Below are positions 52,729 to 64,000 of a stretch of 64,000 bases of DNA, piece by piece. Every line of letters begins with the position of its first letter. Within the stretch, counting starts at the first letter, position 1. Source of the DNA: Pseudorhodoferax sp. Leaf267 (lineage in GTDB: Bacteria; Pseudomonadota; Gammaproteobacteria; Burkholderiales; Burkholderiaceae_C). The stretch spans positions 147,513 through 211,512 of the forward strand of contig NZ_LMMV01000027.1 of assembly GCF_001422405.1 (NCBI RefSeq). Direction: 5' to 3'. The notes beneath the pieces were generated by a model. That model was not told the DNA's origin. It made no database searches and worked only from the letters and a program-made list of their open reading frames with translations. Position numbers and translations under genes: made by a program.

Positions 52729-53625
52729 TCAGGTACCGCGTGCGGTGAATCGTTGCTGCAGGGCCGCCACGTCCAGCGCCGGCACCTGCGCTGCATCGGC
52801 CACGCCCAGGCGCTGCCACAGGCGCACGGCGTCGTCCTCGCCGCCGTCGTTCCAGGTGGCTTCGGGCACGGCGTCCAGGCGCGCGGCCAGCAGCGCGTGC
52901 TCGGCTCGCAGCGCGGCCAGCGTGACGGGGCGCGGCTGCGCCAGCGCAGAGATGGCTGCAGCGCGGAAGGCCGCCACGTCGTCCTCGACCAGCGCGTCGC
53001 AGTCGCCGCTGATCCAGCGGTGCTTGCCGCCGCTGGTGCGCCAGACCAGGGCGCGGTCGCGCGCGTCGTACTCGTCCACGCCATGCGAGGCCTCGATGAC
53101 CTCGGGGCCGGACATCGCCAGGCGCCCCATGTCGCTCATGACGATGTGGTCGGCACAACGCGCCACGATGCCCATGCCGCCGAAGCAGCCGTTGGCGCCG
53201 CCGATCAGCACGATGACGGGAATGCCGGCGGCGCGCACGTCGAGCACGGCGCGCATGACTTCGGACACGGCGATGAGGCCGGCGTTGGCCTCGTGCAGCC
53301 GCACGCCGCCGGACTCGGCCAGCAGCAGCACGGCGGAAGGCTTGTCGCGCAGCGCACGCTGCAGCAGGCCGACCAGCTTGGCGCCATGCACCTCGCCCAC
53401 GCCGCCGCCCATGAATTCGCCCTCCTGCGCGGCGACGAAGACGGTGCGTCCATCGAGTTGCGCGCGGCCTATGGCCACGCCATCGTCGAAGGCCGAGGGC
53501 ACGCCCAGCTGCGCCAGGTGCGGGCTCGTCAGCCGCTCGGCCGGGGGCAGCCACTCGTGGAAGCTGCCGGCGTCGAGCACCTGCGCGAGGCGTTCGCGCG
53601 CCGAGCATTCTGCGTAGCTGATCAT
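52729..53625 (-). CDS. mdcD: Malonate decarboxylase beta subunit
   Basis: 298 aa. A second ATG lies 6 nt upstream (53631) and overlaps the mdcC stop; ATG 53625 has the better distance (7 nt) to AGGGAG. The carboxyltransferase core shows QEGEFMGGGVGEVHGAKLVG, LLAESGGVRLHEANAGLIAV and IGGANGCFGGMGIVARCADH. It pairs with MdcE in the decarboxylation step. Confidence 0.93.
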   Translation of the reverse strand: MISYAECSARERLAQVLDAGSFHEWLPPAERLTSPHLAQLGVPSAFDDGVAIGRAQLDGRTVFVAAQEGEFMGGGVGEVHGAKLVGLLQRALRDKPSAVLLLAESGGVRLHEANAGLIAVSEVMRAVLDVRAAGIPVIVLIGGANGCFGGMGIVARCADHIVMSDMGRLAMSGPEVIEASHGVDEYDARDRALVWRTSGGKHRWISGDCDALVEDDVAAFRAAAISALAQPRPVTLAALRAEHALLAARLDAVPEATWNDGGEDDAVRLWQRLGVADAAQVPALDVAALQQRFTARGT

Positions 53626-53627
53626 GG

Positions 53628-53957
53628 TCATGCTCCCTTCGGCAGTTCGGCCACGGCCTGGTCCAGCCGCAGACTCACAACGGCGGGCGTGGCGCCCATG
53701 TCGTTGATGGACACGCGCACGCCGGCCAGCGGGTGGCGGGCGTGGAAGTCGTCCATCACGGCCTGCCAGATCGGCGCAAAGCCGCGGGCCGAAGTTTCCA
53801 CGCGCACGGTGCAGTCGTCGTTCGGCGTGGACTCCAGCATCACCTCCAGGTTGCCGGAGCCGACCACGCCGACCAGCACGGGCGCGAACTTGCCGGCGGC
53901 ACGGCCACCGTCGTAGGAGAAGTCCAGGGTTTCGAGCCCTGCGGGGATGTCGCTCAT
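53628..53957 (-). CDS. mdcC: Malonate decarboxylase acyl carrier protein (delta subunit)
   Basis: 109 aa. The Ser that carries the phosphoribosyl-dephospho-CoA arm lies in VVGSGNLEVML near residue 34, as in CitD/MdcC proteins. The rest, including DFHARHPLAGVRVSINDMGA, fits the family length and ending. It carries acetyl and malonyl groups between subunits. Located between mdcA and mdcD, with 2 bp to mdcD. Confidence 0.93.
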   Translation of the reverse strand: MSDIPAGLETLDFSYDGGRAAGKFAPVLVGVVGSGNLEVMLESTPNDDCTVRVETSARGFAPIWQAVMDDFHARHPLAGVRVSINDMGATPAVVSLRLDQAVAELPKGA

Positions 53958-53969
53958 GGCTATGGCTCC

Positions 53970-55652
53970 TTACCAATTCCGGAAACGTTTCGGCGGCTGG
54001 TACAGGCCGCCGGATGCGCGCACCAGGTCACGCATGCTGCGCGCGGCCAAGAGGTTGCGCGTGGCTTCGCGTGGGTCGATGCCCAGGTCGGCAGGCCGCT
54101 GGATGATCTTGCGATCCCGCAGGTTCTCGACCATCCGCTTGTCGCGTGCCAGGCCCACTGCTGTGTAGCCGGCCACGCCGCGGATCGCCTGGGCGCGCTC
54201 TTCATCGCTCCTGCACAGCAGCAGGTTGGCGATGCCCTCCTCCGTCAGCACATGCGTCACGTCGTCACCGTAGACCATGATGGGCGGCAGGGCCATGCCG
54301 GTTTGCTCCTGCAGCGTCCACGCGTCGAGCTTTTCAACGAACGCGGGCTGCATGTGTTCGCGGAAGGTCTCGACCATCTGCACCACGAGCTTTTGCCCGC
54401 GCGGCGTGCCTGCTGCGCCTGTGCGGCCCGCCCGCGCCTGGGCACCGGCCTTGAGCCAGGCTTCACTGGCATGGCGCCTGCCCCTTGCATCGGCCCCCAT
54501 GTTGGGCGCGCCGCCGAAGCCGGCGATGCGGCCCAGCGTCGCGGTCGAACTGTTGCCGTCCAGGTCCATCTGCAAGGTCGAGCCGATGAACAAATCGCAG
54601 GCGTAGTGCCCGGCCGCCTGGCAGAACGCGCGGTTGCTGCGCAGGCTGCCGTCCGGCCCGGTGAAGAACACATCCGCCCGCGCGCGGATGTAGTCCTCCA
54701 TGCCCAGCTCGGAGCCGAAGGAATGCACCGACTGCACCCAGCCCGCCTCGATGGCCGGAATCAGCGCGGGGTGCGGGTTCAGCGCCCAGTGCTGGCAGAT
54801 CTTGCCCTTCAGCCCCAGCTGCTCGCCGTAGGTGGGCAGCAGCAGCTCGATGGCCGCCGTGTCGAAGCCGATGCCGTGGTTCAACCGCTGCACGCCGTAC
54901 TCGGCGTACATGCCCTTGATGGCCATCATCGCCATCAGCACCTGGATCTCGCTGATCTGCGCCGGGTCGCGCGTGAACAGCGGCTCGATGAAGTTGGGCG
55001 TGGGCGCCTTCACGACGAAGCTCACCCAGTCGGCCGGGATGTCGATGCGCGGCAGCTTGGTCGTGGTGCCGTCCACCAGCTCGTTGACCTGCGCGATCAG
55101 GATGCCGCCCGAGAAGGCCGTGGCCTCGGCGATGGCCGGCGTGTCCTCGGTGTTCGGGCCGGTGTAGAGGTTGCCTTGCGCGTCGGCCGCATGCGCCGCC
55201 ACCAGCGCCACCTGCGGCGTGAGGTCGACGAAGTAGCGCGCAAACAGCTCCAGGTAGGTGTGGATGGCGCAGATGGCGATGCGGCCGCTGGACGCCAGCT
55301 TGGCCAGCCGCGCGCCCTGCGGGCCGGAGAAGCTGAAGTCCAGCTTGGCGGCGACGCCGTTCTCGAAGATGTCCAGGTGTTCGGGCAACGCCAGCACCGA
55401 CTGCACCATGTGCAGATCGTGCACGCGGGCCGGGTCGACCTGCACCAGCGCCTTGGCCAGGAAGTCGGCCTGCTTCTGGTTGTTGCCCTCCAGGCAGACG
55501 CGGTCGAAGGGCTCGATCACGGCCTCCAGCAGCGCGCCGATGGCTTCGGCCTGCGCCAGCTTGCCGCGCAGTTGCGGGCCGAGCGCCTGCGCGGCGCGCG
55601 CCAGCCGCGCGGCGCGGTTGTCGGCACGGGTGTTCCAGTCTCTGGTGGTCAT
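53970..55652 (-). CDS. mdcA: Malonate decarboxylase alpha subunit
   Basis: 560 aa from ATG 55652. It is a CoA-transferase-like acetyl-S-ACP:malonate transferase: RVCLEGNNQKQADFLAKALV near the start, HLDIFENGVAAKLDFSFSGP and FGSELGMEDYIRARADVFFT later. It swaps acetyl for malonyl on MdcC and releases acetate. First enzyme gene of the operon, 8 bp downstream of the transporter gene. Confidence 0.95.
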   Translation of the reverse strand: MTTRDWNTRADNRAARLARAAQALGPQLRGKLAQAEAIGALLEAVIEPFDRVCLEGNNQKQADFLAKALVQVDPARVHDLHMVQSVLALPEHLDIFENGVAAKLDFSFSGPQGARLAKLASSGRIAICAIHTYLELFARYFVDLTPQVALVAAHAADAQGNLYTGPNTEDTPAIAEATAFSGGILIAQVNELVDGTTTKLPRIDIPADWVSFVVKAPTPNFIEPLFTRDPAQISEIQVLMAMMAIKGMYAEYGVQRLNHGIGFDTAAIELLLPTYGEQLGLKGKICQHWALNPHPALIPAIEAGWVQSVHSFGSELGMEDYIRARADVFFTGPDGSLRSNRAFCQAAGHYACDLFIGSTLQMDLDGNSSTATLGRIAGFGGAPNMGADARGRRHASEAWLKAGAQARAGRTGAAGTPRGQKLVVQMVETFREHMQPAFVEKLDAWTLQEQTGMALPPIMVYGDDVTHVLTEEGIANLLLCRSDEERAQAIRGVAGYTAVGLARDKRMVENLRDRKIIQRPADLGIDPREATRNLLAARSMRDLVRASGGLYQPPKRFRNW

Positions 55653-55660
55653 GGGAACTT

Positions 55661-57037
55661 TCAAAGAACGACGAAGAGCAGCCACACGACGACCGGCGCG
55701 ATCAGCGTCACCGCCGCGCCATACATCATCAACTGACGGAAGAAGGCGTCACGGTTCACGCCGCGGGCGTTGGCCAGCACGAGCGCGCCGTTGGTGGAGA
55801 AGGGGCTCACATCCACGATGGTGGACGACACCGCCATCGCCGCGATGAAGCCGATGGCGCTGACCCCTGTGTCCCCCTGCAGGAAGGGCACGGCCAGCGG
55901 GATCAGCGAGCCCAGCACGGCAGTGGACGAGGCGAAGGCCGAGATCACCGCGCCGACGAAGCACAGCAGCAGCGCGGCGACGAGCGGCGAGGTCAGCGCC
56001 GCCACGCTGTGGCCCACGAAGTCGATGGTGCCCATCTTGTCCATCACGCCGACGAAGGTGGAGACGCCCACGATCAGCATGATCTCGGGCCACGAGACCT
56101 GGCCCAGCGCGCGCTTTTGCAGGTTGGGCGCCAGCAGCGTGAGGATCAGGCCGATGGTGATGGAGACGAAGCCGATGTCCTGCTTGAAGAACAGCGTGAG
56201 CACAGCGAGCGCCAGCAGGCCGATGACGGTGGCCACCTGGTACCAGCGCTGGCCCTGAACCTCCTGGCTGGCGGGGGCGGCGTCCATCAGCGAATCGTCG
56301 GCGCCGGGCTGGGCGGTGCGGCGCTCTTCGGCCATCGACTCGCCCTCGGCGTCGCCGTAGACCTGCGCGCCGCCCTGGCCGTGCGCCACCTGCGGCACGT
56401 CGAAGCCGGTGTTGCGCGCTTCGCTGCGCTGGCGGGTGAGCTTCATGCCGCCCATCATCACGAACAGCAGCGCGGCGACGGCCAGGTTCACGGCCAGGCT
56501 GGCCGCCATGGTGACGAGCGGGTTCAGCGGCAGGCCGGCCGCGGCCACCACCTTGTTGGTGATGCCGCCGTAGATGCTGATCGGCGAGAAGCCGCCGCCC
56601 TGCGCGCCGTGGATGACCAGGAGGCCCATCATCAGCGGGTTGATGTTGTAGCGCGCCGCAAAGCCCAGCGCGATGGGCGCGATGATGGCCACGGCGGCCG
56701 GGCTCACCGCGCCCACGCCGGTCAGCAACGCGGCGATGAAGAACATGATCCACGGGATCGCCGCGATGCGCCCGCGCACGGCCCGCACCGCGCCCTTGAC
56801 CATCCAGTCGATGGTGCCGTTGTTCTGCGCCAGCGCGAACAGATAGGTGATGCCCACCAGCGTGAGGAACAGGTCGGCCGGGAAGCCCGCCATGATGGCC
56901 TTGGCGTTCATGCCGGCCACCAGCGTGCCGACCAGGAAGGCCCCGACGAAGGCGATGACGCCCATGTTGATGGGCAATACCGTGGCCAGCACGAACATTC
57001 CTCCGAGTGTGTAGATGGATAACCAGTGGGCCGTCAT
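55661..57037 (-). CDS. matC: MatC-type malonate/dicarboxylate permease
   Basis: 458 aa with about 11-12 hydrophobic segments. The first half fits the MatC N-terminal domain (LVGITYLFALAQNNGTIDWM, GVGAVSPAAVAIIAPIALG, GFSPISIYGGITNKVV). A hydrophilic loop (about 205-245) separates it from the SLC13-like second half, with the signature FASSTAVLGSLIPLAVPFL and STIVDVSPFSTNGALVLA. It is the first gene of the mdc operon and the likely malonate importer. A promoter block shared with the lipoprotein gene lies 85-160 bp upstream. Confidence 0.88.
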   Translation of the reverse strand: MTAHWLSIYTLGGMFVLATVLPINMGVIAFVGAFLVGTLVAGMNAKAIMAGFPADLFLTLVGITYLFALAQNNGTIDWMVKGAVRAVRGRIAAIPWIMFFIAALLTGVGAVSPAAVAIIAPIALGFAARYNINPLMMGLLVIHGAQGGGFSPISIYGGITNKVVAAAGLPLNPLVTMAASLAVNLAVAALLFVMMGGMKLTRQRSEARNTGFDVPQVAHGQGGAQVYGDAEGESMAEERRTAQPGADDSLMDAAPASQEVQGQRWYQVATVIGLLALAVLTLFFKQDIGFVSITIGLILTLLAPNLQKRALGQVSWPEIMLIVGVSTFVGVMDKMGTIDFVGHSVAALTSPLVAALLLCFVGAVISAFASSTAVLGSLIPLAVPFLQGDTGVSAIGFIAAMAVSSTIVDVSPFSTNGALVLANARGVNRDAFFRQLMMYGAAVTLIAPVVVWLLFVVL

Positions 57038-57121
57038 GTCATGTCTCCTGCGGGCTTGCGCTCTGACCGGGTGGCACCTGCTGCGGGCAGCAGCAGGGCC
57101 GTTTCTTGTTGGGGTCGAAGA

Positions 57122-57198
57122 TACGCAGGCCCCCCTGTCCCATCAATCAAGCGCGGGGCGGAATGCTTACGCGCAGAGAAACGGTCGAGGGTTAACCC
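57122..57198 (-). promoter_or_regulatory. matC-mdc operon promoter block (copy 1)
   Basis: On the minus strand it contains GGGTTAACCC (57189-57198), then GCGTAAGCATTCC, then a -35-like TTGATG and, after a 17-nt spacer, a -10-like TATCTT at the block's edge. The same elements at the same distances recur upstream of the lipoprotein gene. The palindromic GTTAAC core fits a LysR-type site; the regulator is probably the gene at 59,555. Confidence 0.65.
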
Positions 57199-57205
57199 TC
57201 AAGGC

Positions 57206-59398
57206 TCAGGGTGCGGAGATCAGTGCGGCCGAGATATTGGCCGCACCCGCCTTGTAGGCCGCCGCGTCGATGGCGCCCAGGTAGCCGCCTGCCACCAGCG
57301 CATCGGTGGCGGCGCTGAACCTGGCCACGTAGTCTGCACGCCCGGTGTAGAGCCCCTCCAACGTGCTGCGCGGGTCCGTGGCCGCCTTGGCCGCGGCGGT
57401 GGTGGCCAGCGGGATCGCACTGCCCGCGCTGGGGCAGTTCTCGCCCGGCGTGTGGCCGTCGCCGCGCAGGTTCCAGCCCGTGTAGGTGGCCAGTGGCGCC
57501 ACGATCTCGGGCACGCGCAGGCCGCCGAGTTCGTTGCCGTTGGCATCGACCCTGGGCACCAGCACGGTGTAGGGCTTGGCCACATCGACCGCGGGCGCGG
57601 GCGTGCTGTAGTCGGTCACGAAGACCTGGCTGACCTTGCCCAGCGGCACGCTGAGCGCCAGCGGCGTGGCGGTTGCGCCGTTGGGCACGCTGATGGCCGT
57701 GAGGTCCGCGAAGCCCGTCGCCGTGGGCAGCACGGCCGTGCCGGCTGCCACCGTGGGGTGGCTGGAGGCCGGCGGCGCGGTGTTCTTCACCACCCAGTCC
57801 TCCAGCGCCGGGATCAGCGCCCGCTCCACCTGCGCCATGGAGACCGGGCTGTTGGCGAGCCGGCAAGTGGCCGTGGCCGCCGGCTGCGTGACGATGCCGG
57901 TGGTGACACCCGCGCCGCCGCCGTGGCCCGTGCCCGGGATCAGGTAGTAGCGCACGTTGGCTGGCAACGCCAGGTCGCGGCCCGCGCCGTCGGTGACGAC
58001 CAGCGAGGCGCGCCCGCCCCACCATTCGTAGCTGCCGTCGACCTGCATGATCTTGGGGCAGGTGCTGGTGGCCAGGCAGCGGCGCAGCAGGCCGTCGGTG
58101 GCGCCGCTCACGGGGTCGGTGGTCACGTTGTAGGCGAACGGGAACTGGTCGCCCAGCATGAAGTGGTCCTCGTGCTGCTTGGACCAGCGGCCCGGCTGGG
58201 CGAAGCGCGCGTTGATCCAGGTGCGCCGCGCGGCCGGGATCAGCGACATCACCCCGTCGAACACGGGCTTGCCCGCGCTGTCCTGGTTGAAGCCCTGGTA
58301 CAGGAAGTCGCGCAGGAAGCGGCCCGACTGCGACAGCCCCTCGCCCAGCGCCACGTCGAAGTTGGTCGTGGGGTTGGTGGGGCAGTTGCTGCCGGCCGCG
58401 CAGGTGGCGGCCTTCAGGTCGGCCACGGGGTTGGCGTTGCCCTGCGCGTCGGTGGCGTCGTTCTTGAGGAAGCCCACGAGGTCGCGCACGGCCGCGAAGC
58501 CGATGCCCATGACCTTGGGGTCCTTGGCGCGGTAGGTGAAGTTGTAGACCGTGCCGGCATCGGCGGCCACGCTGCCACCTTGCGCGTCGGGCACCGTGGC
58601 AGGCGCCGTGAACTGCACCGAGACCGAGCCGTTGGCATTGGTCACGTAGCTCCAATCGGCGACGGCCACCGACGGCGAGGCGTAGGTCTGCTGCCCCGCC
58701 GCGTTGTAGTAGGACGGGCGCGCGGTGAACGTCACCTCGGAACGGTCCGTCAGCGAGGCCGGCAGGTAGTTGAGCGGAATGTTGGGCACACCGGCCGTGT
58801 CGGCGATGTACTCCTCGCGCGACAGGCCGGTGATGGCGCTGCCGTCCGCGTTCTTCGCCAGGGGAAATGCCGTGCCCAGCGCGGCCGTGGCGCCGTTGCC
58901 GGACTGCGCCACGTCGCCCTGCCAGCCGCTCCACACCACGGTGTAGCCGCGCCGCAGGATGGACGCGAAGTTGTCGGCCGGCGCGGCGCCGTTCGTCAAC
59001 GCGCCACCGCCGATGAAGAGGTTCTGCGCCAGCTTGTTGCCGCGGTTGACCACGTCGTAGAACAGCACGCGCCGGGCCTGCGTGGCGTTCTTGGGGCGCA
59101 GGATCACGACGTCGGTCGTGTAGCGCACCTTGCCGTTCGCATCCAGCGCGGCCTTGTCCAGGTCGACGATGCCGGCGTTGTCGGGGTGTTTCGGGTCCAG
59201 CGTACCGTGCACGATGCCGGTGACGACGGTGTAAGGGCCGGCGGCCCCGGCGGGCGTGGCGCCGTTGTAGGCGTCCGTGGTCGAGACGACCTCGAACCGG
59301 TCCACCCGGCCGGCGCGGCTGGCCTGGGGCGGGTCGTCGCTGCCCCCGCAGCCCCATAGCAACAGCGGCGCAGCCGCGAGCGCGATCAGTGATCTCAT
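57206..59398 (-). CDS. Alpha/beta hydrolase-domain lipoprotein
   Basis: 730 aa. The N-terminus MRSLIALAAAPLLLWGCGGS is a lipoprotein signal with lipobox Cys17. The long body fits the large alpha/beta hydrolase domain family: VVILRPKNATQARRVLFYDV, WSGWQGDVAQS, and the nucleophile region ALGEGLSQSGRFLRDFLYQG with Ser in GLSQSG. A late WNLRGDGHTPGENCPSAGS precedes the C-terminus. Natural substrates of this family are poorly known; esters are likely. Shared promoter elements with matC and the neighbouring LysR gene suggest a role in using a malonate-yielding ester, but this is an inference. Confidence 0.75.
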   Translation of the reverse strand: MRSLIALAAAPLLLWGCGGSDDPPQASRAGRVDRFEVVSTTDAYNGATPAGAAGPYTVVTGIVHGTLDPKHPDNAGIVDLDKAALDANGKVRYTTDVVILRPKNATQARRVLFYDVVNRGNKLAQNLFIGGGALTNGAAPADNFASILRRGYTVVWSGWQGDVAQSGNGATAALGTAFPLAKNADGSAITGLSREEYIADTAGVPNIPLNYLPASLTDRSEVTFTARPSYYNAAGQQTYASPSVAVADWSYVTNANGSVSVQFTAPATVPDAQGGSVAADAGTVYNFTYRAKDPKVMGIGFAAVRDLVGFLKNDATDAQGNANPVADLKAATCAAGSNCPTNPTTNFDVALGEGLSQSGRFLRDFLYQGFNQDSAGKPVFDGVMSLIPAARRTWINARFAQPGRWSKQHEDHFMLGDQFPFAYNVTTDPVSGATDGLLRRCLATSTCPKIMQVDGSYEWWGGRASLVVTDGAGRDLALPANVRYYLIPGTGHGGGAGVTTGIVTQPAATATCRLANSPVSMAQVERALIPALEDWVVKNTAPPASSHPTVAAGTAVLPTATGFADLTAISVPNGATATPLALSVPLGKVSQVFVTDYSTPAPAVDVAKPYTVLVPRVDANGNELGGLRVPEIVAPLATYTGWNLRGDGHTPGENCPSAGSAIPLATTAAAKAATDPRSTLEGLYTGRADYVARFSAATDALVAGGYLGAIDAAAYKAGAANISAALISAP

Positions 59399-59470
59399 GC
59401 CTTGTCTCCTCTGTAGTGGTCGCGGCCTGGCAACCCTGGATTCGAGCGGATGCCGGCCGCGTGCCCACCT

Positions 59471-59547
59471 TACGCAGGCGGGGGCGTCGCATCAATTACG
59501 GCAGAAGCGCAACGCTTACGCTGCGCGGAACGATCGGGGGTTAACCC
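59471..59547 (-). promoter_or_regulatory. Lipoprotein-gene promoter block (copy 2)
   Basis: Second copy of the matC promoter block. GGGTTAACCC (59538-59547) and CATCAAT (59490-59496) are separated by exactly the distance seen in copy 1. On the minus strand TTGATG, 17 nt and TAAGGT form a possible promoter. It lies 73-149 bp upstream of the lipoprotein ATG and 8 bp after the LysR stop. Confidence 0.65.
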
Positions 59548-59554
59548 GCGCGCG

Positions 59555-60466
59555 TCAGCTCAACGAGGCTTTGACGCTGCGGCAGACCGCCAGCAGGGCC
59601 AGCAGGTTGGGGTCGCGCTCGCGCATGCGCAAAAAGCACAGCGCGATGGTGTGGCGCACGCGGTAGCGCTCCTGCAGCGGCACCAGGCGCACGTTGGGCG
59701 GCAGCACGTTGCGCACACGGCCGGGCAGCAGCGTGCAGCCCACGCCGCCGTCCACCAGGTTCATGAGCGTGTAGATGTCGCCCGTGTGCATGGCGATCTG
59801 CGGCGCGTAGCCGGCGCTGCGGAAGGACGCGACGAAGCTGTCGTGCGTGGCGAAGCCCTCGGTCAGGCTCACGAAGCGCTCGTGGGTGCAGCTGCCCAGG
59901 TCCACCTCGGCCAGCTGTGCGTAGGCCGACTGCGCGGGCGCGGCGAAGAAGGTCTCGTCCTCGAACAGCGGCTCGCTCTCGATGTCGGCCGCGCCCGCGG
60001 GCACCGCCATCAGCGCCGCCTCGATCGCGCCGTCGCGCAGCTTGGCCAGCAGGTCGGCGTTGGAGCCCAGCATCAGCTCGGTCTGCACCTCGGGCTTGCG
60101 CTGCTTCAGGCCCAGCACCAGGGCCGGCACGGCGCGGCTGGTCAGCGAATACAGCGAGCCCATGCGCAGCCGGTCGGCCGCATAGCCGGCGATCTCGCGC
60201 GTGGAACGCACGCCGTCGGCCAGCAGCCGCGCCATGTCGCGCGCGGTCTCGGCCAGCCGCTGCGCCGCGGCCGTGGGCACGAGGTTGCGCCCCTCCTGGC
60301 GGAACAGCACGCAGCGCACCGCCTCCTCCAGCCCATGCAGGGCGCGGTGCACGCTGACGCTGCTGGTCTGCAATCGCTCGGCCGCGCGCGCCAGGTTGCC
60401 GGCTTCCATGAAAGCCAGCAGCACTTGCAACTGCCGCAGCGTGATGTCGTCGTCGGGGGTGGACAT
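59555..60466 (-). CDS. LysR-family regulator, probable malonate regulator
   Basis: 303 aa from ATG 60466. The N-terminal helix-turn-helix (LRQLQVLLAFMEAGNLARAA then SSVSVHRALHGLEEAVRCVL) is followed by a LysR effector domain. It has VSLTEGFATHDSFVASFRSA and LVDGGVGCTLLPGRVRNVLP, a pattern found in malonate-utilisation LysR proteins such as MdcR. It lies next to the lipoprotein and mdc genes, which share a promoter block. It starts 10 bp after the histidine kinase stop, so it may be read from that transcript. Confidence 0.85.
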   Translation of the reverse strand: MSTPDDDITLRQLQVLLAFMEAGNLARAAERLQTSSVSVHRALHGLEEAVRCVLFRQEGRNLVPTAAAQRLAETARDMARLLADGVRSTREIAGYAADRLRMGSLYSLTSRAVPALVLGLKQRKPEVQTELMLGSNADLLAKLRDGAIEAALMAVPAGAADIESEPLFEDETFFAAPAQSAYAQLAEVDLGSCTHERFVSLTEGFATHDSFVASFRSAGYAPQIAMHTGDIYTLMNLVDGGVGCTLLPGRVRNVLPPNVRLVPLQERYRVRHTIALCFLRMRERDPNLLALLAVCRSVKASLS

Positions 60467-60476
60467 GGGCTCTTTT

Positions 60477-63524
<3,048 letters not shown>

Positions 63525-63576
63525 GCGTTCTCTCCGTGTTGCGGCCATGCCGCCGGCCCCAGGGTGGCTGCGCAGC

Positions 63577-64000
<424 letters not shown>

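Noticed and set aside
57026-59359. A 777-residue frame antisense to the alpha/beta hydrolase lipoprotein
   Set aside because: The composition is His/Arg/Gly/Val-rich without any motif, while the opposite strand has a lipobox, a nucleophile motif and family-wide similarity.

Overview
The window looks like chromosome of a GC-rich betaproteobacterium of the order Burkholderiales, most likely Comamonadaceae. The pointers are three Bug-type (tripartite tricarboxylate) solute-binding proteins, a split metH with an S-adenosylhomocysteine (SAH) riboswitch, an exosortase-type acyltransferase and a complete malonate decarboxylase cluster. This placement is inferred from gene content; no rRNA or tRNA is present to confirm it.

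Positions 1 to about 24,550 are a visibly less GC-rich genomic island whose left end lies outside the window. It opens with three tandem tyrosine recombinases and a small HTH/coiled-coil protein, then an H-NS-like protein and about 1.2 kb without a gene. Next comes a predicted conflict (defence) system of calcineurin-like phosphoesterase, all-helical GASH protein, two GTPases and a GAP1 protein. It is followed by DUF4365, PD-(D/E)xK-like, DUF2726 and HNH nuclease-like genes. A tightly coupled six-gene minus-strand operon (19,967-23,247) combines a DEDDh exonuclease-HTH fusion, two HAD phosphatases, a ParS/Xre-like toxin-binding protein and small partners. The island ends inside comM (yifB): only the C-terminal third of that gene remains, starting exactly at its Walker B 'DE'.

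Positions 24,551-41,770 are host-like: exosortase-associated acyltransferase, glycine-zipper protein, the cobalamin/AdoMet half of methionine synthase behind an SAH riboswitch, and a PIN/RHH toxin-antitoxin pair with a palindromic operator. They continue with a GntR-controlled sugar-acid operon (two Bug proteins, IlvD/Edd dehydratase, RraA-like aldolase), a DUF2007 protein, a ParD-like/methionine aminopeptidase pair, and the lysyl-phosphatidylglycerol pair mprF-virJ.

Positions 42,067-45,231 are a second AT-richer insert, a five-gene minus-strand operon with two related GNAT acetyltransferases and two PUA-fold (ASCH/EVE-like) modules. To its right lie broken genes (a gamma-glutamyltransferase fragment and an internally deleted alpha/beta hydrolase), a fasciclin gene and a 234-bp MITE-like element with 17-bp inverted repeats and a 5-bp target duplication.

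Positions 48,402-60,466 hold the malonate module: matC-mdcA-C-D-(Bug)-E-G-B-H, an alpha/beta hydrolase lipoprotein and a LysR regulator. A 77-bp promoter block is duplicated upstream of matC and of the lipoprotein gene, suggesting one regulon. A large hybrid histidine kinase follows, and the window ends in the homocysteine-binding half of methionine synthase, about 34 kb from its partner half.
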